Origin: Streptomyces fildesensis
Lineage (GTDB): Bacteria > Actinomycetota > Actinomycetes > Streptomycetales > Streptomycetaceae
Direction of reading: 5' to 3'
DNA length: 64,000 nucleotides
NCBI RefSeq assembly: GCF_016107395.1
Contig: NZ_JAAIKO010000037.1
Span: forward strand, 23,555-87,554
A model generated the notes under the pieces. The model searched no databases, was not told the DNA's origin, and saw only the letters and a program-made list of their open reading frames with translations. Shown one piece after another: positions 18,358 through 27,131 of this stretch. The position numbers were made by a program, and so were the translations under genes. How positions within the stretch are numbered: the first letter of the stretch is position 1; each line of letters starts with the position of its first letter.

Positions 18358-19314
18358 GTGACCGCCATGTCGCAGCGATGGGTCACGGCCTCGGACGGCG
18401 TCCGGCTGGCCGTCTACGAACACGGCGAACCGGCCGCACCGACGGTCGTGTGCGTGCACGGCTTCCCCGACGACCACGGTGTCTGGGACGGCGTCGTGCG
18501 GCGCCTCGCGGACCGCTTCCACGTGGTGACGTACGACGTGCGCGGCTCCGGGGCCTCCGGCGTACCGCGCAGGAACCAGGACTACCGGCTCCCGCAGCTC
18601 GCCGCCGACCTCACCGCCGTCGCCGACGCCGTCAGCCCGGACGCGCCCGTGCACGTCCTGGCGCACGACTGGGGCTCCGTGCAGAGCTGGCACACGGTGA
18701 CCGTGCCGGCGACCGCCCACCGCTTCGCGTCGCTGACCTCGATCTCCGGCCCGGACCTGGACCACACCGGCCGCTGGTTCCGGGCGCAGCTACGCCCGAG
18801 CCCGCGCAAGCTCTGGCACTTCACCCGGCAGTCGCTCGCCTCCGGCTACGTGGGCTTCTTCCATCTGCCCGGCATCGCGGAACTCGCCTGCCGCGCGGGA
18901 CTCCTCGACGCGGTGACCAAGGCCGCGCAGCGGCTGGAGACGGGTGAGCCGCCGGCCGGCTACGGCCCGGGACTGGCCGCCCGCAACCGTGCGGGACTCA
19001 AGCTCTACCGGGCCAATGTGCTGCCCCGCACCCTCCGGCCCCGGACCCGCCACGCCGCGCTGCCCGCGCAGGTCCTCGCGCCCCGGCGGGACATGTTCGT
19101 GCTCGTGCCGTGGCAGACCGAGATCACCGACTGGGCGCCGGACACCGAGATCCACATCGTGGACGGCGGGCACTGGCTGCCCGCGTTCCGCCCCGATCTG
19201 GTCGCGGAGTTCACGGCACGGCTCATCGACCGGATCGACCGGACGCCGGGCGTGACGACGCCCGAGCGGACCGCCGCAAGGACGACCGCCGCACGGAAGG
19301 CAGGGCAGGAATGA
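18358..19314 (+). CDS. Alpha/beta hydrolase, Asp-nucleophile type
   Basis: 318 residues from GTG at 18358; ATG at 18367 is equally possible and neither has a clear Shine-Dalgarno sequence. The oxyanion motif 'HGFPDD' (about 34-39) and nucleophile elbow 'HDWGS' with Asp near 104 put it with epoxide hydrolases and haloalkane dehalogenases rather than serine esterases. The catalytic His is in 'VDGGHWLP' near the C terminus, and a helical cap lies between. Its stop overlaps the next start (ATGA, 19311-19314). It heads a three-gene operon with a candidate diiron enzyme and a 2Fe-2S reductase, suggesting oxidative breakdown of a hydrophobic substrate. Confidence 0.87.
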   Translation: MTAMSQRWVTASDGVRLAVYEHGEPAAPTVVCVHGFPDDHGVWDGVVRRLADRFHVVTYDVRGSGASGVPRRNQDYRLPQLAADLTAVADAVSPDAPVHVLAHDWGSVQSWHTVTVPATAHRFASLTSISGPDLDHTGRWFRAQLRPSPRKLWHFTRQSLASGYVGFFHLPGIAELACRAGLLDAVTKAAQRLETGEPPAGYGPGLAARNRAGLKLYRANVLPRTLRPRTRHAALPAQVLAPRRDMFVLVPWQTEITDWAPDTEIHIVDGGHWLPAFRPDLVAEFTARLIDRIDRTPGVTTPERTAARTTAARKAGQE

Positions 19315-20186
19315 CCGCGACCGAACCGGACAACCTGGTTCTCACCCCCCGCGATGTCCAGTGGGACTGGACGGGCCTGCCGATGCACTACATCGACGGC
19401 GACCCGTTCACCACGCACTTCGCGAACGTGCTGAACATCCTGCTGCCCGAGGGCGAGGACTGGTTCATCACGGTCTTCCAGCAGGCCGTCCCGATGATCA
19501 AGGACGACCGGCTGCGCGAGGACGTCATCGGGTTCATCGGCCAGGAGGCGACGCACTCCGCCTCGCACCAGACCGTCCTCACGCACTTCAGGAAGGTCGG
19601 CTTCGACACCTCGCCCTACACCGACCAACTGCGCTGGTTCTTCAGCAAGATGCTCGGCGACCGGGAGCTGACCGGGAAGAAGGCGCAGGGCTGGATCATC
19701 GACCGGATCGCGATCATCGCGGCGATCGAGCACGTCACCGCGTACCTCGGTGACTGGATCCTCAACGCCGAAGCGATCGACCGCACCGACCACAACCCCG
19801 AGATCCTCGACCTGTACCGCTGGCACGGCGCGGAGGAGGTCGAACACCGCGCGGTCGCCTACGACCTGTTCACGCACCTCGACGGCCGCTACCGCAACCG
19901 CGTCCGCGCCCATGTCGTCGCCTTCCCCGTCCTCGTCTACTGGTGGGTCCGGGGCCTGCGCTACCTGATGGCCGCCGACCCCGAGCGCATCGCGGGCCGC
20001 GACAAGCCGCGCTTCCGCGACTGGTTCCGGGCCTCGCGCAAGGGCGTGCTGCCGAGCCCGAAGAGCCTGGTGCGGCTGTACTTCGGCTATCTGCGCCCCG
20101 GCTACCACCCCTCGCAGTACGGCTCGACGACCCAGGCCGTCGCCTACCTCGCCGCCTCGCCCGCCGCGCGCGCCGCCCACCGCTGA
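19311..20186 (+). CDS. PF10118-like 'metal-dependent hydrolase', candidate diiron enzyme
   Basis: 291 residues from ATG overlapping the upstream stop. The family is usually named predicted metal-dependent hydrolase. The carboxylate and His pattern fits a ferritin-like four-helix diiron site: Glu47/49 in helix A, E79-x-x-H82 in helix B, E140 followed by H141 in helix C, and E176-x-x-H179 in helix D. Helices around 125-150 and 195-220 are hydrophobic and may contact membrane or lipid. The next gene encodes a flavin/2Fe-2S reductase, the usual electron donor of a diiron oxygenase. The oxygenase assignment is inference. Confidence 0.8.
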   Translation: MTATEPDNLVLTPRDVQWDWTGLPMHYIDGDPFTTHFANVLNILLPEGEDWFITVFQQAVPMIKDDRLREDVIGFIGQEATHSASHQTVLTHFRKVGFDTSPYTDQLRWFFSKMLGDRELTGKKAQGWIIDRIAIIAAIEHVTAYLGDWILNAEAIDRTDHNPEILDLYRWHGAEEVEHRAVAYDLFTHLDGRYRNRVRAHVVAFPVLVYWWVRGLRYLMAADPERIAGRDKPRFRDWFRASRKGVLPSPKSLVRLYFGYLRPGYHPSQYGSTTQAVAYLAASPAARAAHR

Positions 20187-20213
20187 CCTGTTCCACTCGT
20201 CGAAGGACCGAAC

Positions 20214-21368
20214 GTGAGCACCGAGACAGAGACCGGGACAGAGACCAGGACCGGGTCACGGACCAGGACCGGAGCCGGGACCGGGGACGACCTGCGGACG
20301 CCGCCACCACGCAGCGCCACCGACCCGCGCCCGGACCCGATCCTCGCCCTGCTGGCGCGCGTCACACCCTTCCTGCTGTGGCAGAGCGCCCGCCGCAAGC
20401 GCCGCGAGCCACGCCCGGTCGACCGCTCGCTGCGGCTCGTCGTCACCGAGGTGCGGCAGGAGGCCGAGGACGTCGTCAGCCTGCGCTTCACAGCAGCTGA
20501 CGGCAGCCCGCTGCCGGGCTGGCACCCGGGTTCGCATCTGGACCTCGACCTGCCGTCGGGGCGCCGCCGCCAGTACTCCCTCTGCGGCGACCCCGCCGAC
20601 CGGACCACGTACCGGATCGCCGTACGGCGCCTCGCGCACGGCGACGGCGGCTCCCGCGAGATCCACGAGACGCTGACCCCCGGCACCGAACTGCGCGCCC
20701 ACGGCCCGCGCAACGCCTTCGCCTACGCACCGGGCGGCGCCTGCCTGTTCATCGCGGGCGGCATCGGCATCACCCCGATCCTCCCCATGGTCCGCGCCGC
20801 CGCCGCGGCGGGCGCCGACTGGCGGCTCGTCTACACCGGCCGCAGCCGCGCGACCCTGCCGTTCCTCGACGAGATCGACGCCATCGGCGCGATGGCCGGT
20901 GCCTCCGGCCGGGTCACCGTCCGCACCGACGACACGGACGGCATCCCCACCCCCGAACAACTGCTGTCCGGAGCGGGCCGCGGCACCTCCGTCTACTTCT
21001 GCGGACCCCCGCCCCTCATCACCGCCGTGCGCGACGCGTTCCCCACGACCGGCGCCGGCGGCCTCCACTTCGAGCGCTTCGCGGCGGCCCCGGTCGTCGA
21101 CGGCACCCCCTTCGAACTCCAACTCGGCCCCGACGGCCCGGTCCTCCCCGTCCCCGCCGACCGCTCCGCCCTCTCCGTCCTCGCCGAACAGCGCCCCGAA
21201 ACCGGCTACTCCTGCCGCCAGGGCTTCTGCGGCACCTGCCGCCTCCCGGTCCTGGCGGGCGAAGTGGCCCACGCGGGCAGCCCGACGGCCCGCCGCACGG
21301 ACACGAACATGCTGATCTGCGTCTCCAGGGCAGCGTCCGAGGGCGGCAGGATCACGCTCGACGTGTAG
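20214..21368 (+). CDS. Flavin/2Fe-2S oxidoreductase (PDR/VanB type)
   Basis: 384 residues from GTG, 27 bp after the diiron gene. An unusual N-terminal extension of about 25 residues is Thr/Glu/Arg/Gly-rich and encoded by 6-12-bp repeats. The flavin domain has 'RQYSL' (119-123), the pyridine nucleotide domain 'AGGIGITP' (181-188) and 'YFCGPPP' (261-267). The C-terminal plant-type ferredoxin has Cys334-x4-Cys339-x2-Cys342-x26-Cys369. It takes electrons from NAD(P)H through flavin to the cluster, and its likely partner is the upstream gene product. The 3' end overlaps the convergent kinase gene by 17 bp. Confidence 0.92.
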   Translation: MSTETETGTETRTGSRTRTGAGTGDDLRTPPPRSATDPRPDPILALLARVTPFLLWQSARRKRREPRPVDRSLRLVVTEVRQEAEDVVSLRFTAADGSPLPGWHPGSHLDLDLPSGRRRQYSLCGDPADRTTYRIAVRRLAHGDGGSREIHETLTPGTELRAHGPRNAFAYAPGGACLFIAGGIGITPILPMVRAAAAAGADWRLVYTGRSRATLPFLDEIDAIGAMAGASGRVTVRTDDTDGIPTPEQLLSGAGRGTSVYFCGPPPLITAVRDAFPTTGAGGLHFERFAAAPVVDGTPFELQLGPDGPVLPVPADRSALSVLAEQRPETGYSCRQGFCGTCRLPVLAGEVAHAGSPTARRTDTNMLICVSRAASEGGRITLDV

Positions 21369-22719
21369 GCCTCGGTGCGGCCGGGGCCGGGATGCGGATG
21401 TGCAGCAAGGTGGGGCCGCCCGGTGGGCTGGTGACGTCGAGGGTGCCGGCCACGACGGAGACACGGTCGGCGAGGCCGGTGAGACCCGTGCCGCCCTGCT
21501 TCGCGGGGTCTGCCGGAGGCCCGGCCGGCCGGCCGGCGCCGCCGCGTCCGTTGTCGTGGATCCGTACGTCGAGGTGGGTGCCGTCGTGGCCGCCGGTCAC
21601 GGTGGCGCGGGTGGCGCCGCTGTGTTTGGCGACGTTGGCCAGGGCCTCGCAGACCGCGAAGTAGGCGGCGGTCTCGACGGCGTCGGGCAGTCGGCCCGGG
21701 AGGTCGAAGGAGACGTCGACGGGCACCGGGGAGCGGTCGGCGGCGTCGGCGACGGCGTCGGGCAGGCCGCGGTCGGTGAGGATCTGCGGGTGGATGCCGT
21801 TGATGAGTTCGCGCAGTTCGGTGAGGACCTGGCCGGCTTCCCGGTGCGCGACCGCCAGTTGCCCGGCGAGCCGGCTGCCGGGCGGCGCGTCGAGACGGGC
21901 CAGGCCGAGCGTCATGGAGAGCGCCACGAGACGCTGCTGCGCACCGTCGTGCAGATCGCGTTCGATGCGGCGCCGTTCGGCCTCGAAGGCGTCGACGAGC
22001 CGGACCCGCGAGTCGGTGAGCTCGGTGATCCGCCGCTGTGAGCTGTCGTCGCCGGGCACCAGCAGGAAACGGGCGAGCTCGGCCCGTACCCCGGCGAACG
22101 CCGTCAGCGGATAGGAGAAGGCGACCAGCAGCACGGCCCCGAGGAGCGCGAGCGCCCAGGCGTTGCCGTACGAGTCGATGTGCAGCGTCTTGAGCACGTG
22201 CACCTCGCCCTCGGTGGCCAGTAGTGCGGGCGTAGCCATCAGCGCACCGGGAACGGCGAGGGCGAACCCGAGGACGAGCAGATCGCACCAGCACAGGACG
22301 AACGCGGTGAGCACCGTGTAGCCCAGCTCCCACCACGTGGCGCGCTCCCGGAACCGCAGCCGCGCCCAGGCCGTGAGGCCGGTGCGGTCCGGGGTCCGGT
22401 GCGGGCTGGGCGCGGGCCGGGGGTCGATCCAGCGCATCCTGCGGCGTTCCAGCGCACCGAACGGCAGGCCCGCCAGGGCGAGTGCGGCCAGCAGTGGCAG
22501 CCCGACGAGGACGAGCGCGAGCGATCCGCCGACGGCCGTGCCCAGGACCAGGACGGCACACGTGACGGCGCCCGCGAGTCCGCCGGTGAGGAGATACGCC
22601 GCGGACCGCCACGGCCGGCCGGACAGGACGAACGCGGGGTCGGCCATCGCCTGCCAGGCGCTCGGGAGCGGGCGCGGGCGCGGAAGTGGAGTTGCGTTCT
22701 GCGTGTTCAGGGGCTGCAC
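21352..22719 (-). CDS. Sensor histidine kinase (HisKA_3 / NarL-system type)
   Basis: 455 residues from GTG at 22719. A membrane N-terminal domain carries two pairs of helices (about 38-85 and 125-210), followed by the HisKA_3 dimerisation domain with phospho-acceptor His in 'ERRRIERDLHDGAQQRL' (near residue 258). The ATPase domain has an N-box 'EALANVAKHS' and 'DNGRGG'. It should phosphorylate a NarL-type regulator, but none is adjacent. The only one in the window is at 1826, 19 kb away. The gene stands alone between a convergent reductase and the AI-2E-type gene. Confidence 0.93.
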   Translation of the reverse strand: MQPLNTQNATPLPRPRPLPSAWQAMADPAFVLSGRPWRSAAYLLTGGLAGAVTCAVLVLGTAVGGSLALVLVGLPLLAALALAGLPFGALERRRMRWIDPRPAPSPHRTPDRTGLTAWARLRFRERATWWELGYTVLTAFVLCWCDLLVLGFALAVPGALMATPALLATEGEVHVLKTLHIDSYGNAWALALLGAVLLVAFSYPLTAFAGVRAELARFLLVPGDDSSQRRITELTDSRVRLVDAFEAERRRIERDLHDGAQQRLVALSMTLGLARLDAPPGSRLAGQLAVAHREAGQVLTELRELINGIHPQILTDRGLPDAVADAADRSPVPVDVSFDLPGRLPDAVETAAYFAVCEALANVAKHSGATRATVTGGHDGTHLDVRIHDNGRGGAGRPAGPPADPAKQGGTGLTGLADRVSVVAGTLDVTSPPGGPTLLHIRIPAPAAPRPTRRA

Positions 22720-22762
22720 CCGGCCACGGTAGGCGCCGGGGCGGGACGGGCGCGGTAGTGCC

Positions 22763-22806
22763 AGCCCTACTCCTGCCCTACTTCTGCTCTACTCCTGCTC
22801 TACTCC
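22763..22806. repeat. 11-bp x4 tandem repeat spanning the AI-2E transporter stop
   Basis: Forward-strand units tgctctactcc (22796-22806), tgctctactcc (22785-22795), tgccctacttc (22774-22784) and agccctactcc (22763-22773) each contain a TAG on the minus strand. The real stop is in the first unit. The four TAGs lie 11 nt apart, so all three frames are closed within 36 nt. Confidence 0.95.
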
Positions 22807-23888
22807 TCCGCGACCGCCGCCTCGGGAGGTCCCGGCGGCTCAGGTGGCTCCGCCCGCCGCTCGTCCCGCAGTTCGGACAGCACGCCGAAGGCGGCCGCCG
22901 CCACCGGTACGGCCATCAGGGTGCCGAGCAGTCCGCCCGCCGCCGCGCCCGCCGTGACGGCGAGCATCACGGCGGCCGGGTGCAGCCGGACCGTACGGCT
23001 CTGGACCACGGGTTGCAGCACCGCGCCCTCGATCGTCTGCACGGCGAGGATCACCCCGAGCGTCCACAGCGCGGTCCCCAGCCCCTGGTCGGCGAAAGCG
23101 ACGAGCACCGCGACCGTTCCGGACAGGAAGGCACCCACGTAGGGCACGTACGCGCCGACGAAGACCAGCACGGCGAGCCCCGGAGCGCCGGGTACGCGCA
23201 GGGCGGCGAGCCCGATCAGGATGAACGCCGCATCGATCGCGGCGATGATCGTCGTACCCCGCATGTAGCCGGACATCGCGGCGAACGCGCGCCGCCCGAC
23301 CCATAGCAGTCGTTCCGCCACAGGGCTCGGCAGCGCCGTGCGGACCGCGCCCGGCAACCGGTCGCCGTCACGCAGCAGGAAGAACAGCATCGCGAGCATC
23401 AGCACGAGCCCCATGAGGAGTTGCGCCGCCACACCCAGCCCGCTGACGAAGCCCTTGGCCACCGCACCGCCCAGCTGCGCGCCGAGGCTGTTGAGTCCCT
23501 GCGCGGCGCTGTTCATCGTGTCGCCGGCCGAGCCGAGATCGTCGGCGAGCCGCTGACCCGCCTCTTCGAGGGAGGCGGAGAGCTGGGCGGCGTTGGTCAC
23601 CAGGGTGTGGACCATCACCCACCCGGCGAAGACGACGACCGCGATCAGGACCACACAGGTCAGCGCCGCCGCCGCGGCCCGGGGCAGCCCGCGCGCCACG
23701 AGCTGCCGGGCGAACGGCCCGAGCAGCGCGGCGCCCAGCAGCGCGAGGAGTACGGGGACGACGGCCGCGCGCAGTTCGACGCACACCCACAGCCCGAGCG
23801 CGACGACGGCGGCGCCCAGCAGGATCGCCGCGCACCACCGCGCCATGCGCAGGACCGGAGCCGGGAGCGCCTCGCGCTGGTCGTCCAT
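22800..23888 (-). CDS. AI-2E (YdiK/PerM)-family membrane protein
   Basis: About 362 residues from ATG at 23888. An in-frame ATG at 23924 is possible, and no strong ribosome-binding site decides between them. Paired N-terminal helices precede an extracytoplasmic segment rich in Ala/Ser (about 95-150). A C-terminal bundle follows with the family sequence 'GAYVPYVGAFLSGTVAVLVAF' near 250-270. AI-2E proteins act as exporters or Na+/H+ antiporters, and the autoinducer function is not general. It ends in a Pro/Glu-rich tail, and the stop lies in an 11-bp tandem repeat. Confidence 0.88.
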   Translation of the reverse strand: MDDQREALPAPVLRMARWCAAILLGAAVVALGLWVCVELRAAVVPVLLALLGAALLGPFARQLVARGLPRAAAAALTCVVLIAVVVFAGWVMVHTLVTNAAQLSASLEEAGQRLADDLGSAGDTMNSAAQGLNSLGAQLGGAVAKGFVSGLGVAAQLLMGLVLMLAMLFFLLRDGDRLPGAVRTALPSPVAERLLWVGRRAFAAMSGYMRGTTIIAAIDAAFILIGLAALRVPGAPGLAVLVFVGAYVPYVGAFLSGTVAVLVAFADQGLGTALWTLGVILAVQTIEGAVLQPVVQSRTVRLHPAAVMLAVTAGAAAGGLLGTLMAVPVAAAAFGVLSELRDERRAEPPEPPGPPEAAVAEE

Positions 23889-23990
23889 ACGGAGATCTTC
23901 ACGCGATTCATCCGTACGTCGCATGTTGTGGCGCACCTGGCCCAACCGCGCCGACTCACCCCCCTGAGGACCGGCCCACCACCGGTCCGG

Positions 23991-25067
23991 TCAGTGGTAG
24001 CTGACGGCCAGTACGGCCATGTCGTCCGTACCGCGGCCGCCGGACCACTCCTCGACGTCGCACACCAGCGCGTCGATCACCTCCTGCGGACCTTGGAACG
24101 GCCCGCGGCCGGCCAGTCGTACGACGGGGTCGTAGAACACCCCGGCCTTGTCGCGGGCCTCCGTCACCCCGTCGGTGACCAGCAGCAGGGTGCCGCCGGG
24201 CGGCAGCGGGTGGGCGTCCGGCGCCGAGCGGGAGCCGTTGAGCCCGCCCATGCCGAGCGGCAGATCCGGCTCGGCGGCGTCCAGGGCCGACACCGTGCCG
24301 CCGACCAGCAGATACGGAGCGGGGTGGCCGCGGTTGAGCAGCCGAAGCGTGCGGCAGTCCGCGGAGAACTCGGCGAGCAGCGCCGTCGTGAAGCCCTCCG
24401 TCTGGTCCTCACCCGCCCGGCGGACCCCTTCGCGGATCAGCGAGTGCTCCAGCCGTTCCGCCAACTCCGGCAGGTCGGCCGCCCACTCGGCGGCCTCCCG
24501 GAAGGCGCCGAGCAGCACCGACACCGCCCCGACCGCGCCCAGCCCCTTGCCGCGCACATCGCCGATCAGCAGCCGGGTGCCGAACGGGGTGTCCTCGACG
24601 GCGTAGACATCGCCGCCGATCCGCGCCTCGCTCTGCGCGGCGCGGTAGCGGACCGCGATGTCCAGCGGGCCCATCCGCTCGGGCGGGGTGGGCAGGATGG
24701 CGCGCTGGGCGGCCTCCGCCACCGTCCGCACGGTGGCCAGGCTCCGGCCGTAGCGGTCGATCAGCCGGTTCACGCCGAGGCCGATGAGACCCGCGAGGAA
24801 CACGTTGGCGATCTCGGCGGCGCCCAGGACGTGGCCGAAGGACCCGTGCCACACCGTCAGCCCGACCATCGCCCCGAGGGAGACGGCGGAGAGCAGCAGA
24901 GTGGAGCCGAACGAGAGCGTCGCCCCGGCCGCCACGCAGGCCACGGCGAGCAGCGGTCCGCCGTGGTAGTCGACGGGGGTGAGGAGGTCGAAGCAGACGC
25001 CGATCAGGACGACGGCCAGCGGGACGAAGCGGACGGGGACGGGCCAGCGGCCGGAAAGGCGGTCCAC
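23991..25067 (-). CDS. Membrane SpoIIE/PP2C-family phosphatase
   Basis: 358 residues from GTG at 25067, with GAGGAAG upstream. Four or five N-terminal membrane helices (about 12-110) lead into a PP2C/SpoIIE domain (about 135-358) with metal-binding Asp residues in 'IGGDVY', 'IGDVRGKG' and 'VTDGVTEA', ending 'GTDDMAVLAV'. Such phosphatases usually dephosphorylate anti-anti-sigma factors in sigma-B-like pathways, of which Streptomyces has many. No sigma, anti-sigma or STAS gene is adjacent. A second, soluble SpoIIE phosphatase is at 27132. Confidence 0.92.
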   Translation of the reverse strand: MDRLSGRWPVPVRFVPLAVVLIGVCFDLLTPVDYHGGPLLAVACVAAGATLSFGSTLLLSAVSLGAMVGLTVWHGSFGHVLGAAEIANVFLAGLIGLGVNRLIDRYGRSLATVRTVAEAAQRAILPTPPERMGPLDIAVRYRAAQSEARIGGDVYAVEDTPFGTRLLIGDVRGKGLGAVGAVSVLLGAFREAAEWAADLPELAERLEHSLIREGVRRAGEDQTEGFTTALLAEFSADCRTLRLLNRGHPAPYLLVGGTVSALDAAEPDLPLGMGGLNGSRSAPDAHPLPPGGTLLLVTDGVTEARDKAGVFYDPVVRLAGRGPFQGPQEVIDALVCDVEEWSGGRGTDDMAVLAVSYH

Positions 25068-25277
25068 GCGCTTCCTCCGTCATCACTCACACGTCTTCGC
25101 TTGCACGCCGTCGCTCGCAGACCATGGCTCCAGCGCATCCACCGGAACACGGTCGAGTACATGATCTTATGTCCGCTTTTGCGGGAATGCGGAGTGGCGG
25201 CCCTTCGGGCACCGTGGACGGAAGGACGGAACGTACACGCCGCCCCCCACCGCCCCTCACTACGCCGGGAGAACGCC

Positions 25278-25493
25278 ATGACCGACCGTACGTACCGCGT
25301 GACCGAGATCGTGGGCACCTCGCACGAAGGCATCGACGCCGCGATCCGCAACGGGATCCACCGGGCGTCGCAGACGCTCCGCGCTCTCGACTGGTTCGAG
25401 ATCACCCAGGTGCGCGGCCACATCGTGGACGGCGAGATCGAGCACTACCAGGTGGGGCTGAAGGTCGGATTCCGGCTGGAGGACTCCGAATAG
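25278..25493 (+). CDS. Dodecin-family flavin-binding protein
   Basis: 71 residues from ATG at 25278, preceded by GGGAGAACGCC. The dodecin pattern is clear: 'YRVTEIVGTSHEGIDAAI' first strand and helix, 'LDWFEITQVRGHI' central strands with the flavin-contacting Trp (about 38), and 'EHYQVGLKVGFRLED' at the end. Dodecins form hollow dodecamers storing riboflavin, FMN or CoA. The length matches the family. It appears to be a single-gene unit between a divergent phosphatase and a downstream peptidase. Confidence 0.93.
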   Translation: MTDRTYRVTEIVGTSHEGIDAAIRNGIHRASQTLRALDWFEITQVRGHIVDGEIEHYQVGLKVGFRLEDSE

Positions 25494-25616
25494 CGCAAGC
25501 GGCGAGGAGACACCGAAGAGCGCCGGGCAGCAGGGAAGGGCGCGGGCGGGCGCGGGAGGACGACAGGGCCGTGACCGCCACCGGGAGACCGTCCCGGGAT
25601 CCGGCGACGGCCACGG

Positions 25617-25632
25617 AGACAACAGTTTGTCT
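25617..25632. promoter_or_regulatory. Candidate operator dyad upstream of the M23 peptidase gene
   Basis: AGACAACAGTTTGTCT contains inverted half-sites AGACAA and TTGTCT separated by four bases. It is the clearest dyad in the 266-bp gap between dodecin and the peptidase gene. Its cognate regulator is unknown. Confidence 0.3.
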
Positions 25633-25759
25633 GCCTTGACCACGGAAAGTAACCATCCTCGGTGACGCGCCTTCGCGGTACCGGCCGAACGGCGGAGAGC
25701 GGACGGCCCGCGGCGTGTCCAGCGGGCGCGGGCGGCGGTCGTGGCGCGATGATCCTCCG

Positions 25760-27037
25760 ATGCCAGGAACCGCGTCCGTCCGCGGGTCGGCCGTCAGGTC
25801 GCTCGCCGTCCTGCTCTGCGCCGGACTGCTGACGGCGCTGCCGGTCCTGCCGCTCCTGCCTGATCCCGCGCACGGTTCCCTCGGTGGGCGGCAGGCCCGC
25901 GCCGACGACCGGCTCGGGGACGTGTCCGCCGAGGTGGACACCATGTACCGGCAGGCCGCCGACGCCACCACCGCGTACGACAAGGCCCGGCGGGCCGCGG
26001 ACAAGCAGCGGGCCACGGCCGTCCGGCTGCGGCGGTCGGTGACGCTCGGTCAGCGGAAGATGGACGGGCTGCACGAGAGCATCGGCCTGCTGGCCCGGCT
26101 GCAGTACCGCTCGGGAGGGCTGCCGGCCGTCGCCGCGCTGATGCTGTCCGATTCCCCCGAGGAGCTGCTCGACCGGATGGGGCGGCTCCGCAAGAGCGAC
26201 GAGGCCGTGACGGCGCTGCTCAGCACCGTGGCGACGACGACCGCCCATCTGCGACGGGACAGGACCGCGGCCGACCGGGCGCTCGGGGAGCTGGACGAGC
26301 AGACCGCGCGCGAGGCCGGGCTCCAGAAGGAGATCACGGCCAAGCTGGCACGGGCCCGCGAACTGCTGCGGCGGCTGGAGGCCGCCAGATCCGCCCGGTT
26401 GGCCTCCCCGCAGGAGTGCGCGCACGCGATCCCCGAGGAGATGCCGTCGCCCGGCACCGCCATCCGGGTGCGCGCCCCCTGGATCGCGCCCGTCGACCAC
26501 TACACCCTGTCCGCCGGCTTCGACGCGCCCGGCGACCACTGGGCGAACCGCCACACCGGCCAGGACTTCGCCGTGCCGGAGGGCACTCCGGTGCGCGCGG
26601 TGGGGGCCGGAACGGTCGTCCGGACGACGTGCGGCGACGGGTTCGGCAACCAGATCGTCCTGCGGCACGGCAACGGGTACTTCTCGCAGTACGCGCATCT
26701 GTCGCTGATGCAGGTCAAGGTCGGTGAGCGGGTGCTGACGGGCCGGCAGATCGCGCTGTCGGGCAGCACCGGCAACTCCACCGGTCCGCATCTGCACTTC
26801 GAGGTGCGGGTGACGCCCGAGCTGGGGTCAGGGGTGGATCCCGTGCCGTGGCTGCGCGAGCACGGCGTGCGCCTCCAGTCCGTGGCAGCCCCGTCCACGG
26901 CCCCCGCCGTCACCCAGCTACCCACGGCCCCGGCCATCACCCTCGCGCCGCCGGCCCCCGCCGTGACCAGCCCGTCAACGCCCCCGGTCGCCGCGGTCCC
27001 TCCGGTCTCCACAATCCCCACGACTCCAGCCCACTGA
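25760..27037 (+). CDS. Secreted M23-family peptidoglycan endopeptidase
   Basis: About 425 residues from ATG at 25760 (GTG at 25715 would add 15). There is a signal peptide with 'LAVLLCAGLLTALPVLPLLP', then an N-terminal coiled-coil region (about 50-205) like NlpD/EnvC-type regulators. The LytM/M23 domain (about 230-345) has the zinc ligands in 'HTGQDFAVPEG' (His and Asp), 'YAHL' and 'HLHFEV'. A Pro/Thr/Val-rich tail of about 70 residues follows. It should hydrolyse cross-links in the cell wall outside the membrane, and the full ligand set suggests an active enzyme. Near-identical 31-bp repeats follow the stop. Confidence 0.92.
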   Translation: MPGTASVRGSAVRSLAVLLCAGLLTALPVLPLLPDPAHGSLGGRQARADDRLGDVSAEVDTMYRQAADATTAYDKARRAADKQRATAVRLRRSVTLGQRKMDGLHESIGLLARLQYRSGGLPAVAALMLSDSPEELLDRMGRLRKSDEAVTALLSTVATTTAHLRRDRTAADRALGELDEQTAREAGLQKEITAKLARARELLRRLEAARSARLASPQECAHAIPEEMPSPGTAIRVRAPWIAPVDHYTLSAGFDAPGDHWANRHTGQDFAVPEGTPVRAVGAGTVVRTTCGDGFGNQIVLRHGNGYFSQYAHLSLMQVKVGERVLTGRQIALSGSTGNSTGPHLHFEVRVTPELGSGVDPVPWLREHGVRLQSVAAPSTAPAVTQLPTAPAITLAPPAPAVTSPSTPPVAAVPPVSTIPTTPAH

Positions 27038-27130
27038 AGCGCACTGACGGGCGCGGCTACCGCAGCCACCGCCCCCGCCCACTGAAGCCGGCTGAAGCCC
27101 ACTGACGGGCGCGGCTACCGCAGCCACCGC
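27027..27130. repeat. 58-bp-period duplication spanning the M23 stop codon
   Basis: A perfect 31-bp block occurs at 27042-27072 and 27100-27130. Around it the stop context cccactgaagc recurs near 27030 and 27078, and related gctgaagcccactga words lie between. Together they give several TGA triplets in at least two frames between the convergent M23 and SpoIIE genes. Confidence 0.85.
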
Positions 27131-27131
27131 G

